Positions 21,501 to 31,306 of a stretch of DNA of 64,000 nt are shown piece by piece; position 1 is the first letter of the stretch; every line of letters starts with the position of its first letter. Source of the stretch: Nocardia mangyaensis (GTDB lineage Bacteria > Actinomycetota > Actinomycetes > Mycobacteriales > Mycobacteriaceae); the NCBI RefSeq assembly GCF_001886715.1, contig NZ_CP018082.1, positions 1,054,001 through 1,118,000 on the forward strand, given 5' to 3'. A program made the position numbers and the translations under genes. Below the pieces are notes generated by a model, which was not told the DNA's origin, ran no database searches, and saw only the letters and a list, made by a program, of their open reading frames with translations.

Positions 21501-22841
21501 GTGACCATCGAACTGGAGCGCCCCGGCGCGGCGGTCACCCCCGCCAACCGGGTCCACGAAATCCTGTCCTCGCACATCCTCGCGGACGGCTTCGACCTTG
21601 TGCTGGATCTGCACAAGTCCCATGGCCGCACGCTCATCGACGAGATCAACGGCACCGCCTATCTCGACATGTTCGGCTTCTTCGCCTCCAACGCGCTCGG
21701 GATGAACCATCCCGCGCTGGCCGGTGACAAACGCTTCCTCGCCGAATTGGCCACCGCCGCGCTGAACAAGCCGAGCAACTCCGACATCTACACCGTCGAG
21801 ATGGCCCGCTTCGTCGACACCTTCGCCCGCGTCCTCGGCGATCCTCGGTTACCGCACCTGTTCTTCGTCGACGGTGGTGCGCTCGCGGTCGAGAACGCGC
21901 TCAAGGTCGCCTTCGACTGGAAGAGCAGGCACAACGAAGAGCGCGGTCGCTCACCGGAACTGGGCACCAAGGTGCTGCACCTCACCGGCGCCTTCCACGG
22001 CCGCAGCGGGTACACGATGTCGCTCACCAACACCGATCCGATCAAGACCGCTCGCTTCCCGAAATTCGACTGGCCCCGCATCGACACCCCGCACACCTTC
22101 GCCGGCCCCGACATCACCGCCCTCGAAGCGCACGCCATCGCCCAGGCGGCCCGAGCCTTCGCCGACCATCCGCACGACATCGCCTGCTTCATCGCCGAAC
22201 CGATCCAGGGCGAAGGCGGTGATCGGCACCTGCGGCCGGAATTCCTCGGCGCCATGCAGCGGCTGTGCCACGACAACGACGCGCTGTTCGTCCTCGACGA
22301 GGTGCAGACCGGCGTCGGCATGACCGGAACCACCTGGGCCTACCAGCAATTGGGGTTGACGCCCGATGTGGTCGCCTTCGGGAAGAAGACCCAGGTCTGC
22401 GGGATCATGGCCGGTGGGCGCGTCGACGAGGTGGTCGACAATGTCTTCCACGTGAGCTCGCGGCTCAACTCGACCTGGGGTGGCAATCTCACCGACATGG
22501 TGCGGACCCGGCGGATTCTGGAAGTGCTGGAACGGGATCGGCTGATCGAGCGGGCGGGGCCGCTGGGCGCGTTCCTGCGCGATCAGCTCGGCCAGCTCGC
22601 CGCCGCGCATCCCGGCACGGTGAGCGAGGTCCGCGGTCGCGGGCTGATGTGCGCGATCACGCTGGTCACGCCGGACCTGCGGGACCGGGTGGTGACGGTG
22701 ATGCGGGAACGCCAGCACGTGCTGTTGCTCGGGACCGGGGAGCGGGGTATCCGGTTCCGGCCGCCGCTGACCGTCACCGAGGAAGAACTCGTGCGTGCGG
22801 TGGACGCGTTGGACGCGGTGCTCATGCGCGAACCGGTGTAG
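21501..22841 (+). CDS. lat: L-lysine 6-transaminase
   Basis: The 446-residue class III PLP aminotransferase moves the epsilon-amino group of lysine to 2-oxoglutarate, giving 2-aminoadipate semialdehyde for Pcd. The sequence closely follows tuberculosis Lat (Rv3290c): ALNKPSNSDIYTVEMARFV, LFFVDGGALAVENALK, GAFHGRSGYT, FDEVQTG-type LDEVQTGVG, and AFGKKTQVCG with the PLP lysine. GTG 21501 is chosen with GGTGG upstream; TTG 21483 is an in-frame alternative. In actinomycetes this enzyme supplies aminoadipate and is often induced in stationary phase or by lysine. Confidence 0.93.
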   Translation: MTIELERPGAAVTPANRVHEILSSHILADGFDLVLDLHKSHGRTLIDEINGTAYLDMFGFFASNALGMNHPALAGDKRFLAELATAALNKPSNSDIYTVEMARFVDTFARVLGDPRLPHLFFVDGGALAVENALKVAFDWKSRHNEERGRSPELGTKVLHLTGAFHGRSGYTMSLTNTDPIKTARFPKFDWPRIDTPHTFAGPDITALEAHAIAQAARAFADHPHDIACFIAEPIQGEGGDRHLRPEFLGAMQRLCHDNDALFVLDEVQTGVGMTGTTWAYQQLGLTPDVVAFGKKTQVCGIMAGGRVDEVVDNVFHVSSRLNSTWGGNLTDMVRTRRILEVLERDRLIERAGPLGAFLRDQLGQLAAAHPGTVSEVRGRGLMCAITLVTPDLRDRVVTVMRERQHVLLLGTGERGIRFRPPLTVTEEELVRAVDALDAVLMREPV

Positions 22842-22867
22842 GACAACGGCCTACCCGCGCAGTTGCG

Positions 22868-22907
22868 CCACCACGGCGATGGCCACGAGGTGCTCTCGCC
22901 GTGGTGG
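22868..22907 (+). terminator. Hairpin terminator downstream of lat
   Basis: A perfect 12-bp stem (ccaccacggcga at 22868-22879 with 22896-22907) starts 27 bases after the lat stop. No T tract follows, as is common in GC-rich actinobacteria. Confidence 0.65.
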
Positions 22908-23007
22908 TCCGGTCGTGCTGCGCGGCGCCGCGAGCTCGTCGGGTACCGCCAGCCGCCGAGCGACCCGGCGACGGTGCGGCCGCGGGCTCGCGGGCGCGGG
23001 GTGGTGG

Positions 23008-23352
23008 TCAGGCGGGGACGACGGTCAAGCCGAGAGCGCCCGCGACGAACCGGTGGACCGAGGCGAGCCCGGCCGCCAGCGCCTCGTCCGCACCAGGACG
23101 AGCCCAGCCGGTGACGGACGCGGTGTCGTCCGCGCCCGGCGTCACGCCGATCTCGGCGACCAGCTCGGCCGTGGTCGGGACACAGACCGCCCAGGAGAAG
23201 TGCGATTCGTCGGCCCACTGCGCGGAGCGGGTGGCGACGTAGTCGGGATCGGTGATGCCGCCATCGGCCAACGCGGGGCGATCGTCGATGCGTTCGTCGG
23301 CGCGCAGTGCGCGCAGGTACCAGGATCCTGCGTTGATCTCGATCGGTTCCAC
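23008..23352 (-). CDS. Short GNAT-like acetyltransferase-family protein
   Basis: The 114-residue product opens with VEPIEINAGSWYLRALRADERIDD, the start typical of RimJ/RimL-type GNAT proteins, has RSAQWADESHFSWAVCVP in the strand region, and ends FVAGALGLTVVPA. It is about 50-60 residues shorter than ordinary members, and the acetyl-CoA-binding RGxGxA loop is not visible. It may be an eroded or non-catalytic form. GTG 23352 fits homologue starts; ATG 23376 is in frame. Confidence 0.55.
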   Translation of the reverse strand: MEPIEINAGSWYLRALRADERIDDRPALADGGITDPDYVATRSAQWADESHFSWAVCVPTTAELVAEIGVTPGADDTASVTGWARPGADEALAAGLASVHRFVAGALGLTVVPA

Positions 23353-23443
23353 GGCGCGAGCATAGTGGGACGCCACACGGGTAGTTGGGCGTGGTCTGCG
23401 CCCAGTGGGGGTGGCGAGTGGGGGTGGCGAGTGATGTGGTCGT

Positions 23444-24442
23444 TCAGGCAGGGAGCGGTCGATCGCCCAGGAGGGCGTGGACGGCGGCCCGCCCGAGGTT
23501 CAGTGCCTGGGTGAGCAGGGTGGTGTCGCGGGCGGCGCTGTCGATGGCGGGGGCGTGCGCCGGCGGGTGGATCTGCAGGGCCTGCTCGCCCAGCGAGGCC
23601 AGGAAAGCGTCTTCGACGGCCTGCTGGCCGGGGCGCTGGGACCAGGCGCGGTAGGCGCCGGGGGCGATGGCGCGCATGTAGCCGCCGCCGACCACACGGT
23701 GGATCAGGGGTGCGGGTGGGCGCAGTTCGTCGGTGCGGCGGGTGCGCAGGACGAGGGCGTGGGTGGCGCCCGCGCGCACGGCGGTGCGGATGGGAACGGT
23801 CTCGGTGAGGCCGCCGTCGAAGTAGCTGCCGCCACCGAGCGACACCGGAGGACCCGCGAGCAGGGGCAGCCCCGCGGAGGCGCGCAGGGCGGTCATCAGG
23901 GTGGGTTTGTCGACGATGTGCGGACCAAGGTCCACCGATTGACCGGTGCGGATGTCGGTGGCGATCGGGTGGAAGGTGGTGGGGTTGGCCAGAATCGCCG
24001 GGAAGTCCATCGGCTCGATGCCGTCGTAGACCCGATGCACGAGATAGTTCAGATCGAACACCGGCCGCCCACGCAGGATGCGGACCGGGTCGACCACCCG
24101 GCGCATGATCGTCGGATCGGTCCAGGACCGCATCCCGGTCGCCGCGCGCCCGCACAGTAGCCAGGCCCCGTTGATCGCGCCCGCCGAGGTCCCGTAGACC
24201 GCGTCGAAGACGTTCGCCAGACCGAGCTCCTCCAGCGCCTGCACCATGCCGCTGGAGTAGACCCCACGGCTGCCGCCGCCCTCGATCACCAGCGCGAGTC
24301 GATGGCCGTCGACGCGATCTCGCGCCACGCGCCGACCCTCGATGACCTCGGCCACCGAGACCGTGCCCGGCGACGAGGGCGGATCCTGCTCGGTGCGCGC
24401 TGTACTGGTCACCCGATCCACGATACGACAGCCTTCGCGCAC
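23444..24442 (-). CDS. Patatin-like phospholipase family protein
   Basis: The 332-residue protein carries the patatin oxyanion loop GGGSRG (about residues 55-60), the nucleophile elbow GTSAG (about residue 86) and the dyad aspartate in FDGGLTE near 208, all in the right order. Such enzymes hydrolyse acyl esters of membrane lipids. No signal peptide is evident, so action is inside the cell or at the membrane face. The GTG start at 24442 is uncertain; GTG 24412 is an option. It stands alone between the GNAT-like gene and accA3. Confidence 0.85.
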   Translation of the reverse strand: MREGCRIVDRVTSTARTEQDPPSSPGTVSVAEVIEGRRVARDRVDGHRLALVIEGGGSRGVYSSGMVQALEELGLANVFDAVYGTSAGAINGAWLLCGRAATGMRSWTDPTIMRRVVDPVRILRGRPVFDLNYLVHRVYDGIEPMDFPAILANPTTFHPIATDIRTGQSVDLGPHIVDKPTLMTALRASAGLPLLAGPPVSLGGGSYFDGGLTETVPIRTAVRAGATHALVLRTRRTDELRPPAPLIHRVVGGGYMRAIAPGAYRAWSQRPGQQAVEDAFLASLGEQALQIHPPAHAPAIDSAARDTTLLTQALNLGRAAVHALLGDRPLPA

Positions 24443-24634
24443 CGCACTCGGACCGAGCGTGATCTTCGCCGCCCGTTAACCCACGCTGCGAACGCTGTTC
24501 CCGCCTGCCGACGGCACCGATACGGCCGGGCGCCCGGAGGGCCTGACCGGCTGCTCAACGTCGCTGTCCCTCGGCGTCGATCGACAGCTCCGGCGCCCGC
24601 TGCGGGAATTCGCTTGGCCGATCACCCGAACGGC

Positions 24635-24667
24635 AACGGGCGCCGGTCGATTCGACCGGCGCCCGTT
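24635..24667 (-). terminator. Terminator hairpin downstream of accA3
   Basis: Perfect 16-base arms (24635-24650, aacgggcgccggtcga, and 24652-24667) nearly touch, so the real loop is a few opened bases around cgattcg. It starts 15 bases after the accA3 stop on the minus strand. Confidence 0.8.
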
Positions 24668-24681
24668 GAACCGCGTACGTC

Positions 24682-26484
24682 TTACTTGATCTCCGCCAGC
24701 ACGGTGCCCTGAGTGATCGCGGCACCAGCCTCGACGGCCAGCCCGGTGACCACACCGGCCTTGTGCGCGTTGACCGGGTTCTCCATCTTCATGGCCTCCA
24801 GCACCACGATCAGGTCACCCGCCTCGACGGTCTGGCCCTCTTCCACGGCCACCTTCACGACGGTGCCCTGCATCGGCGCGGTGACCGCGTCGCCGGAGGC
24901 CGCTCCGGCACCGGCGCCGCCCCGCTTGCGCGGCTTGGGCTTCTTGCGGACCACACCGTTGCCGGCCGAACCGGCGGCACCGCCACCGAGGGTGAACTGA
25001 CCGGGCAGCGACACCTCGACGCGACGGCCACCGACCTCGACGACGACCTTCTGCCGGGGCAGGTCCTCCTCGTCGTCGTCGGAGGCGACGCCGCCGGCCG
25101 TGTACGGCTCGACGGTGTTCTTCCACTCGGTTTCGATCCACTTGGTGTAGACGTCGAACTTCTCGCCGTCCCCGATGAAGGCCGGGTCCTCGACGATCGC
25201 GCGGTGGAACGGGATGACCGTGGCCAAGCCGTCGACCTCGTACTCGGCCAGCGCGCGGCGCGCACGCTGCAGCGCCTGGTCGCGGTTCTCGCCGGTGACG
25301 ATCAGCTTGGCCAGCATCGAGTCGAACTGGCCGCCGATGACGCTGCCCTGTACGACACCGGAGTCGACGCGCACGCCGGGGCCGGTGGGCTCGCGGTAGA
25401 CCGCGACCGGGCCGGGGGCGGGCAGGAAGCCGCGACCGGCGTCCTCACCGTTGATCCGGAACTCGAAGGAGTGGCCACGCGGGGTGGGGTCCTCCTTGAT
25501 GGACAGTTCCTCGCCGTTGGCGATGGCGAACTGCTGACGCACCAGGTCGATGCCCGCGGTCTCCTCGGTGACCGGGTGCTCCACCTGCAGGCGGGTGTTC
25601 ACCTCGAGGAAGGACACGGTCTCGCCCTGCACCAGGTACTCCACGGTGCCGGCGCCGTAGTAGCCGGCCTCGCGGCAGATGCGCTTGGCGGAATCGTGGA
25701 TGGCGGCGCGCACCTGATCGGACAGGAACGGCGCGGGCGCCTCTTCGACCAGCTTCTGGAAGCGACGCTGCAGCGAGCAGTCACGAGTACCGGCGACGAC
25801 CACGTTGCCGTGCTGGTCGGCGATGACCTGGGCCTCGACGTGGCGGGCCTTGTCCAGGTACTGCTCCACGAAGCACTCGCCGCGACCGAAGGCGGCGATG
25901 GCCTCACGGGTCGCCGACTCGAACAGCTCGGGGATCTCCTCGATGGTGTGGGCGACCTTCATGCCGCGGCCACCACCACCGAAGGCCGCCTTGATGGCGA
26001 CGGGGACGCCGTACTCCTTGGCGAACGCGACGACCTCGTCGGCGTTCTTGACCGGGTCCTTGGTACCGGCGGCCATCGGCGCGTTGGCGCGCTCGGCGAT
26101 GTGGCGCGCGGTGACCTTGTCGCCCAGGTCGCGGATGGACTGCGGCGAGGGACCGATCCAGATCAGCCCGGCGTCGATGACCGCCTGGGCGAAGTCGGCG
26201 TTCTCGGAGAGGAAGCCGTAACCCGGGTGGATGGCGTCGGCGCCGGACTTGGCGGCGGCGTCGAGGATCTTGTCGAACACGAGATACGACTCGGCCGAGG
26301 TCTGACCGCCGAGGGCGAACGCCTCGTCGGCGAGCTTCACGAAGGGCGCGTCGGCATCGGGCTCGGCGTACACCGCGACGCTGGTGATCCCCGCGTCCTT
26401 GGCAGCCCGGATCACGCGGACCGCGATCTCGCCGCGGTTAGCTACGAGTACCTTCGTGATCCGTGCGCTGGCATGGCTGGGCAC
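24682..26484 (-). CDS. accA3: Acyl-CoA carboxylase alpha subunit (biotin carboxylase plus biotin carrier)
   Basis: The 600-residue protein carboxylates biotin using ATP and bicarbonate and carries the biotin, serving the beta subunits. The order is: biotin carboxylase domain ([20 protein letters not shown] near residue 12, the glycine-rich GGGGRGMK loop near 163, [15 protein letters not shown] near 282), linker, then biotinyl domain with EAMKMEN near the end, lysine being biotinylated by BirA. GGAGG just before GTG 26484 fixes the start. The length equals tuberculosis AccA3, which is shared by several carboxylases for malonyl-, methylmalonyl- and long-chain acyl-CoA synthesis. Confidence 0.95.
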   Translation of the reverse strand: MPSHASARITKVLVANRGEIAVRVIRAAKDAGITSVAVYAEPDADAPFVKLADEAFALGGQTSAESYLVFDKILDAAAKSGADAIHPGYGFLSENADFAQAVIDAGLIWIGPSPQSIRDLGDKVTARHIAERANAPMAAGTKDPVKNADEVVAFAKEYGVPVAIKAAFGGGGRGMKVAHTIEEIPELFESATREAIAAFGRGECFVEQYLDKARHVEAQVIADQHGNVVVAGTRDCSLQRRFQKLVEEAPAPFLSDQVRAAIHDSAKRICREAGYYGAGTVEYLVQGETVSFLEVNTRLQVEHPVTEETAGIDLVRQQFAIANGEELSIKEDPTPRGHSFEFRINGEDAGRGFLPAPGPVAVYREPTGPGVRVDSGVVQGSVIGGQFDSMLAKLIVTGENRDQALQRARRALAEYEVDGLATVIPFHRAIVEDPAFIGDGEKFDVYTKWIETEWKNTVEPYTAGGVASDDDEEDLPRQKVVVEVGGRRVEVSLPGQFTLGGGAAGSAGNGVVRKKPKPRKRGGAGAGAASGDAVTAPMQGTVVKVAVEEGQTVEAGDLIVVLEAMKMENPVNAHKAGVVTGLAVEAGAAITQGTVLAEIK

Positions 26485-26674
26485 TGAGCCTCCTGTGTGC
26501 AATATTCATGGTCGCTTCGGAAACGGTTCGCCGTCGAAGGCCCCCGTGCCGATATCGACAACTTTCATCTCGGGCGAGTGTAGGCAGTGTGCCAACACGG
26601 CTCGAACTCGGCTAGCCCTACTGTCGAGTAGGTCGCAGGTCACAGTACGCGCCGCCCTGAGATGTGAACACGTT
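26485..26674 (-). promoter_or_regulatory. Intergenic promoter region of accA3
   Basis: These 190 bases separate the sseA stop from the accA3 start. The segment near 26490-26530 is relatively AT-rich (aatattcatggtcg on the plus strand). No clear -35/-10 pair can be fixed, but separate transcription of accA3 from here is likely because the gap is large for an operon. Confidence 0.4.
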
Positions 26675-27571
26675 TCAATTGATCGGGCCGCGCGGGGCCG
26701 TGGCGCTGCCCGGTTCGGTGCCGCGTGTGATCGGCAGCCGCACCGAGTTGCCCCATTCGATCCAGGATCCATCGTAATTGCGTACCGACCTGCGGCCGAG
26801 CAGAAACGTCAGGACGAACCAGGTGTGACTGGACCGTTCGCCGACCCGGCTGTAGACGACGAGATCCTCGGCGGGCAGTGCCCCGTAGACGGCGTCCAGC
26901 TCGGCCCGTGACCGGAAACGGCCGTCGGCGGCGTTGGCGTGGGTCCAGGGGATGTTCACCGCGGTGGGCACGTGCCCACCGCGCAGGGTGGCGTAGTCCT
27001 GATCGAGGGCTTTGTCGTCGCCCGCGTACTCCTGGGCCGAGCGCACGTCGACGAGCGGATCGCCGAGCCGGGTGAGCACCTGCTCGCGGAACGCCCGCGC
27101 CACCGTGTCGTCGCGCTCGACCGAGGGGTAGTCGCTCGGGGTCGGAGAGGGCAGGTCGAAGGTGGTGTCGCGTTCCTCGGAGATCCAGGCGTCGCGGCCG
27201 CCGTCGAGCAGGCGCACGTCCTCGTGGCCGAACAGGGTGAAGATCCAGGCCGTGTGCGCGGCCTGGGCGTTGCCGCGATCACCGTAGATCACCACGGTGT
27301 CCTCGCGACGGATACCTTTGGCGCGCATCAGTTCGGTGAAGTGCGCGCCGTCGAGGTAGTCCCGGGTCACCGGGTCGCTCAGGTCGCCACGCCAGTCGAT
27401 CTTGACCGCGCCGGGGACATGGCCGATGTCGTAGAGCAGGATGTCATCGTTCGACTCGATGATCTTCAAACCCGGCACGCCGATGTTTGCGGAGAGCCAT
27501 TCTGTGGTTACCAATCGATGCGGGACTGCGTAGGAACCGAAGGCGGGGTGCGGATCCGGGGCAACGGGCAC
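26675..27571 (-). CDS. sseA: SseA-like thiosulfate sulfurtransferase homologue lacking the active cysteine
   Basis: This two-domain rhodanese of 298 residues matches tuberculosis SseA (Rv3283) through both domains: [34 protein letters not shown], then [10 protein letters not shown] and [15 protein letters not shown]. The catalytic loop, CRIGERSS in SseA as I remember it, reads [14 protein letters not shown] here. The codon is AGC (serine), and I see no cysteine anywhere in the protein. GAAGGA lies 9 bases before GTG 27571. A persulfide mechanism is therefore impossible as in known rhodaneses; it may bind a ligand or act as a scaffold. It is divergent from a SufR-like regulator. Confidence 0.85.
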   Translation of the reverse strand: MPVAPDPHPAFGSYAVPHRLVTTEWLSANIGVPGLKIIESNDDILLYDIGHVPGAVKIDWRGDLSDPVTRDYLDGAHFTELMRAKGIRREDTVVIYGDRGNAQAAHTAWIFTLFGHEDVRLLDGGRDAWISEERDTTFDLPSPTPSDYPSVERDDTVARAFREQVLTRLGDPLVDVRSAQEYAGDDKALDQDYATLRGGHVPTAVNIPWTHANAADGRFRSRAELDAVYGALPAEDLVVYSRVGERSSHTWFVLTFLLGRRSVRNYDGSWIEWGNSVRLPITRGTEPGSATAPRGPIN

Positions 27572-27660
27572 GGTATGTGGTCCTTCACGCGAGAGTTGGG
27601 CGGGTGCGGCGGTGTCTGGGTCGCAGCCGATGGTATTTGTGTGTTGGCGCATCACGAATC

Positions 27661-27723
27661 GACACAATGGACGAATAAAGCGCACGTGCGTCCGATAAAG
27701 TCTCTGGAGAGGAGGGGTGAGCT
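27661..27723 (+). promoter_or_regulatory. Candidate operator/promoter of the SufR-like gene
   Basis: The region between sseA and the regulator gene holds a 10-bp palindrome CGCACGTGCG (27681-27690) and a near-repeat, acgaataaag (27671-27680) and tccgataaag (27691-27700), on its two sides. GAGAGGAGGGG follows as the ribosome site before ATG 27724. The symmetry suits binding by the encoded regulator, which could then also influence divergent sseA. Confidence 0.4.
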
Positions 27724-28482
27724 ATGTCCGATTCTTGGCCGCGACGACGACTGCTCGCGATCCTACGTGGCGCCACCGAGCCCCTCGATGCCCAGGAATT
27801 GGCCAGGATCACCGGACAGCACGTCACCACCGTCCGATTCCACCTCGATGTCCTCACCCGCGAATCGCTGGTTCGCCAATTCCAGCAGCCGCCCCGCGGC
27901 CGTGGTCGCCCCCGCATCGGCTATCGCGCGGTGCAGCGTTCGGTCGGCTACCAGGAGCTCGCGCAGGTGCTGGCCGACCAGCTCGGCCCCGACCCGATCA
28001 GCCGCTCCGCCGCCGCCGTCGAGGCGGGTCGTGCCTGGGGCGCCAGGATGGACATCGGCGCGCAGCCGGTCGAGACACTGGCCGACGCGCGCGACATCAC
28101 CATGTCGCTGATGTCGGAACTCGGGTTCGCGCCGGAGAAGGAACTGGTCGGCGAGACGCCCGAACTCGTGCAGATCAACCTGACCGCCTGCCCGTTGCGG
28201 GAACTGGCCCGCTCGCACGCCGAGGTGGTGTGCGGGGTGCACATGGGGTTGATGCGGGAAGTGCTCGAGCGCAACGGGGCCCGTGGTCGCGTCGACGTGC
28301 GCCTGCACCCGTTCGTCGAGCCCGAGCTGTGTTCGGCTCGGCTGGAACTGACCTTGGCGGCGGAGGAATCCGTGGCGACGACGGGGGAACAGCGGGTGAT
28401 CGCGCCGTCAGCCCCGCGCGTCCCGCCACAGCTGTGTGACACCGACTCCGACGTCTTCGAGCAGCCTGCGCAGCAGCGGTAG
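27724..28482 (+). CDS. Winged-helix regulator with C-terminal cysteine cluster (SufR-like)
   Basis: The 252-residue protein starts with an ArsR/DeoR-type helix-turn-helix (LLAILRGATEPLDAQELARIT, then TVRFHLDVLTRESLV). It ends in a domain with C156, C170 and C203 (TACPLREL, VVCGVHMG, PELCSARL), spaced roughly like the iron-sulfur ligands of SufR-type repressors. I infer an iron-sulfur or redox-sensing regulator; the fourth ligand is not certain. It faces away from sseA, and its last 75 bases overlap the 3' end of maf on the other strand. Confidence 0.7.
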   Translation: MSDSWPRRRLLAILRGATEPLDAQELARITGQHVTTVRFHLDVLTRESLVRQFQQPPRGRGRPRIGYRAVQRSVGYQELAQVLADQLGPDPISRSAAAVEAGRAWGARMDIGAQPVETLADARDITMSLMSELGFAPEKELVGETPELVQINLTACPLRELARSHAEVVCGVHMGLMREVLERNGARGRVDVRLHPFVEPELCSARLELTLAAEESVATTGEQRVIAPSAPRVPPQLCDTDSDVFEQPAQQR

Positions 28483-29043
28483 GCCGATGCCGATCACGCT
28501 CGACGGGTCGCCATCGATCCGGTCGACGAACCAGCCACCGAGGCCATCGAGGGTGAACGCCCCCGCGACCTGCAACGGTTCGCCGGTGGCGATGTAGGCG
28601 TCGAGCTCGTCGGGCCCCGGCTTCGCGAAATGCACGGTGGTGGAGCTGCACTGCGCCGACTCGGCGACGATCACGCCCTCGCGCAGCCGCAGCACACAGT
28701 GCCCGGTGAGCAGATCCGCGCTGCGACCGGCCATGCCTGCCCAGCGCTCGCGCGCGACCTCGGGGGTGTGCGGTTTGCCTTGCAGCTGCCCGTCGACGAG
28801 CAGCATCGAATCGCAGCCGACGACGACACAGTCGGCGGCGAGTTCGGGAATCACCGCGGCGACGTCGACCGCCTTGGCGCGTGCCAGGGCGACGACGATC
28901 TCGTCGGCGGTGGTCTCAGGGGCAAGCGCGGCCGCGACCGCGTCCTCGTCCACTCCGGAGACGCGCACGACGGGATCGATGCCCGCCGTGCGCAGAACTC
29001 CGAGACGGGCGGGGGAGGCCGAAGCCAGTACCAGTCTCGTCAC
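28408..29043 (-). CDS. Maf-family nucleoside triphosphate pyrophosphatase
   Basis: This 211-residue Maf protein hydrolyses non-canonical or excess nucleoside triphosphates to the monophosphate. The N-terminal LVLASASPARLGVLRTAGI phosphate loop and the VVGCDSMLLVDG segment with the base-specific aspartate region are clear. It starts 5 bases after the accE5 stop and continues the accD5-accE5-maf order found in mycobacteria (Rv3280-Rv3282). Convergent overlap with the SufR-like gene covers the last 25 codons. Confidence 0.9.
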   Translation of the reverse strand: MTRLVLASASPARLGVLRTAGIDPVVRVSGVDEDAVAAALAPETTADEIVVALARAKAVDVAAVIPELAADCVVVGCDSMLLVDGQLQGKPHTPEVARERWAGMAGRSADLLTGHCVLRLREGVIVAESAQCSSTTVHFAKPGPDELDAYIATGEPLQVAGAFTLDGLGGWFVDRIDGDPSSVIGIGLPLLRRLLEDVGVGVTQLWRDARG

Positions 29044-29048
29044 CCGCG

Positions 29049-29378
29049 TCAGCGCAGGTGCGACAGCAGCGGGTACGCGTACGGCGAGAACGGGGAGGTG
29101 CCCCGGTGCATCATCGTCGGCTTGCCCCAGGCGTCGACCGGACCGCGCGTGCCCTCGGCGGGCGCCGCGGCAGCGGCCGCGCTCAGCACGGCGGCCAGCG
29201 CAGCGATGTCCTCATCGGTGGGTGCGCCCTTGAGGACGTGGAACAACGGCTCGCCGATGGGTGCCACCGGCTCCTCGGCCACCGCGCTCACCGACAGTTC
29301 GACCTCTTCGACGAGTGGTTCGACGACGAGCTCGAGCTCGGCGGCGGTCAACACGTCTTCTTCTGCCACAGTTGTCAC
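29049..29378 (-). CDS. accE5: Acyl-CoA carboxylase epsilon subunit
   Basis: The 109-residue protein stabilises the carboxylase alpha-beta complex. The first half is acidic and Val/Glu-rich; the second has the epsilon-subunit signature FHVLKGAPTDEDIAALAAVL and ends SPYAYPLLSHLR with WGKP before it. This is the pattern of AccE5 (Rv3281). GTG 29378 is the start. It is 163 bases downstream of accD5 and directly precedes maf. Confidence 0.85.
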   Translation of the reverse strand: MTTVAEEDVLTAAELELVVEPLVEEVELSVSAVAEEPVAPIGEPLFHVLKGAPTDEDIAALAAVLSAAAAAAPAEGTRGPVDAWGKPTMMHRGTSPFSPYAYPLLSHLR

Positions 29379-29541
29379 AGTGCCAGATCCTTCCTGCCTC
29401 GTCCGGGAGATCTTCCCCGGTCCGAAGCGTGGTGCTTCGATGTCACAGCGCGGTAACCGCGATCATTCCCGGTCCGGACGCGCCGATCAATAGTTGCGTC
29501 CAAGCAACCAGTGTGCGCGGCCTATCCGGGATATCGCGTTT

Positions 29542-31182
29542 TCAGAGCGGAATGTTGCCGTGTTTCTTCGGCGGAAGCGTCACCATCTTGCGTTCGAGCA
29601 GTCGCAGCGCCGACACGATCTGGCCACGGGTGTGCGAGGGCGGGATGACCGCGTCGACGTAACCGCGCTCGGCGGCGACGTAGGGGTTCACGAGGGTGTC
29701 CTCGTACTCGTTCTGCAGCTCGAGGCGCAGAGCGTCGACATCGGCGCCGTTCGCGGCGGCCTCGGAGAGCTGCTTGCGATAGACGAATCCGACGGCGCCC
29801 GAAGCGCCCATCACGGCGATCTGCGCGGTCGGCCACGCCAGGTTCACATCGGCGCCCATGTGCTTGGAACCCATCACGTCGTAAGCGCCGCCGTAGGCCT
29901 TGCGAGTGATGATGGTGATCTTGCCCACAGTGGCCTCGCCGTAGGCATAGAGCAGCTTCGCGCCACGGCGGATGATGCCGTTGAACTCCTGGCCGGTGCC
30001 GGGCAGGAAGCCGGGCACATCGACCAGAGTGATGATCGGGATGTTGAACGCGTCGCAGGTGCGCACGAAGCGCGCGGCCTTCTCCGAGGCGTCGATGTCG
30101 AGGCAGCCGGCGAACTGGGTCGGCTGGTTGGCGACGATGCCGACGCTGCGGCCGTCGACCCGGCCGAAGCCGCAGATGATGTTCATCGCGCGTTCGGTCT
30201 GCACCTCGAGGAACTCGTCGTCGTCGAGCAGCCGGCGGATGACCTCGTGCATGTCGTAGGGCTGGTTCGGCGAGTCCGGGATGATCGTGTCGAGCTCGAT
30301 GTCCTCGTCGGTGAGGGAGTCCTCGATCGCGCCGTCGATCGGGTCGCTCGGCGCGTGGCGCGGGGCCTCGGCGCGGTTGTTGCTGGGCAGGTAGCCCAGC
30401 AGTTCCTTGACGTAGTCGAGGGCGTCCTGCTCGCCGGAGGCCACGTAGTGGGCCACGCCGGACTTGGTCATGTGGGTGTGCGCGCCGCCGAGGTCCTCCA
30501 TGGTGACCTCTTCGCCGGTGACGGTCTTGATCACGTCCGGACCGGTGACGAACATCTGCGAGGTCTGATCGACCATCACCACGAAGTCGGTGAGTGCGGG
30601 GGAGTACACGTGCCCACCGGCCGCGGCGCCCATGATCAGCGAGATCTGCGGGATCACGCCGGAGGCCTGCACATTGCGGTGGAAGATCTCGCCGTAGAGG
30701 CCGAGGGAGACCACGCCCTCCTGGATGCGCGCGCCCGCGCCCTCGTTGATGCCGACCAGCGGACGACCGGTCTTGATGGCCAGGTCCATGACCTTGACGA
30801 TCTTTTCGCCGTACACCTCGCCCAGCGAACCACCGAACACGGTGACGTCCTGGGAGAACAGACACACGTCGCGGCCGTCGATGGTGCCGTAGCCGGTGAC
30901 GACGCCGTCACCGAGCGGGCGGTTGTTCTCCAGGCCGAAATTCACGCTGCGATGCTTGGCGAGGGCGTCGAGCTCGACGAAGGAGCCCTCGTCGACCAGA
31001 GCGAGGATGCGCTCACGCGCGGTCATCTTGCCCTTGGCGTGCACCTTGTCGACCGCGGCCTCACCCATCGGGTGTTGCGCTTCTTCCAGCCGATTCCGCA
31101 GATCAGCCAGCTTCCCGGCGGTGGTGTGGATATCGGGGGCGCCCGCCGATTCCGAGGCGGGCTGCTGCTGGACACTCGTCAT
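29542..31182 (-). CDS. accD5: Acyl-CoA carboxylase beta subunit (propionyl-CoA type, AccD5-like)
   Basis: The 546-residue carboxyltransferase moves the carboxyl group from biotin to propionyl- or acetyl-CoA, giving methylmalonyl- or malonyl-CoA for branched and mycolic-type lipids. The N-terminal half has [30 protein letters not shown] and the acyl-CoA oxyanion region [13 protein letters not shown]. The C-terminal half has [24 protein letters not shown] and [17 protein letters not shown], as in AccD5 (Rv3280). It is divergent from birA, so the enzyme that biotinylates its partner is encoded next to it. Confidence 0.94.
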   Translation of the reverse strand: MTSVQQQPASESAGAPDIHTTAGKLADLRNRLEEAQHPMGEAAVDKVHAKGKMTARERILALVDEGSFVELDALAKHRSVNFGLENNRPLGDGVVTGYGTIDGRDVCLFSQDVTVFGGSLGEVYGEKIVKVMDLAIKTGRPLVGINEGAGARIQEGVVSLGLYGEIFHRNVQASGVIPQISLIMGAAAGGHVYSPALTDFVVMVDQTSQMFVTGPDVIKTVTGEEVTMEDLGGAHTHMTKSGVAHYVASGEQDALDYVKELLGYLPSNNRAEAPRHAPSDPIDGAIEDSLTDEDIELDTIIPDSPNQPYDMHEVIRRLLDDDEFLEVQTERAMNIICGFGRVDGRSVGIVANQPTQFAGCLDIDASEKAARFVRTCDAFNIPIITLVDVPGFLPGTGQEFNGIIRRGAKLLYAYGEATVGKITIITRKAYGGAYDVMGSKHMGADVNLAWPTAQIAVMGASGAVGFVYRKQLSEAAANGADVDALRLELQNEYEDTLVNPYVAAERGYVDAVIPPSHTRGQIVSALRLLERKMVTLPPKKHGNIPL

Positions 31183-31306
31183 GGGTTGCGAGTGTAACGA
31201 GTGACACGTCGTCGCACTACGGCAGTCTGGTTTACCGGGCAGTAGAGAAACCGCAGGTGGTTGTGGTCATGATCGTTCACGGTCGGTGACGGGTAGCGTG
31301 CCGGGA

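Noticed and set aside
29494..31197. A 567-codon plus-strand frame opposite accD5
   Set aside because: It is a shadow of a highly conserved carboxylase gene, with composition typical of antisense reading (Val/Asp/His/Gly).
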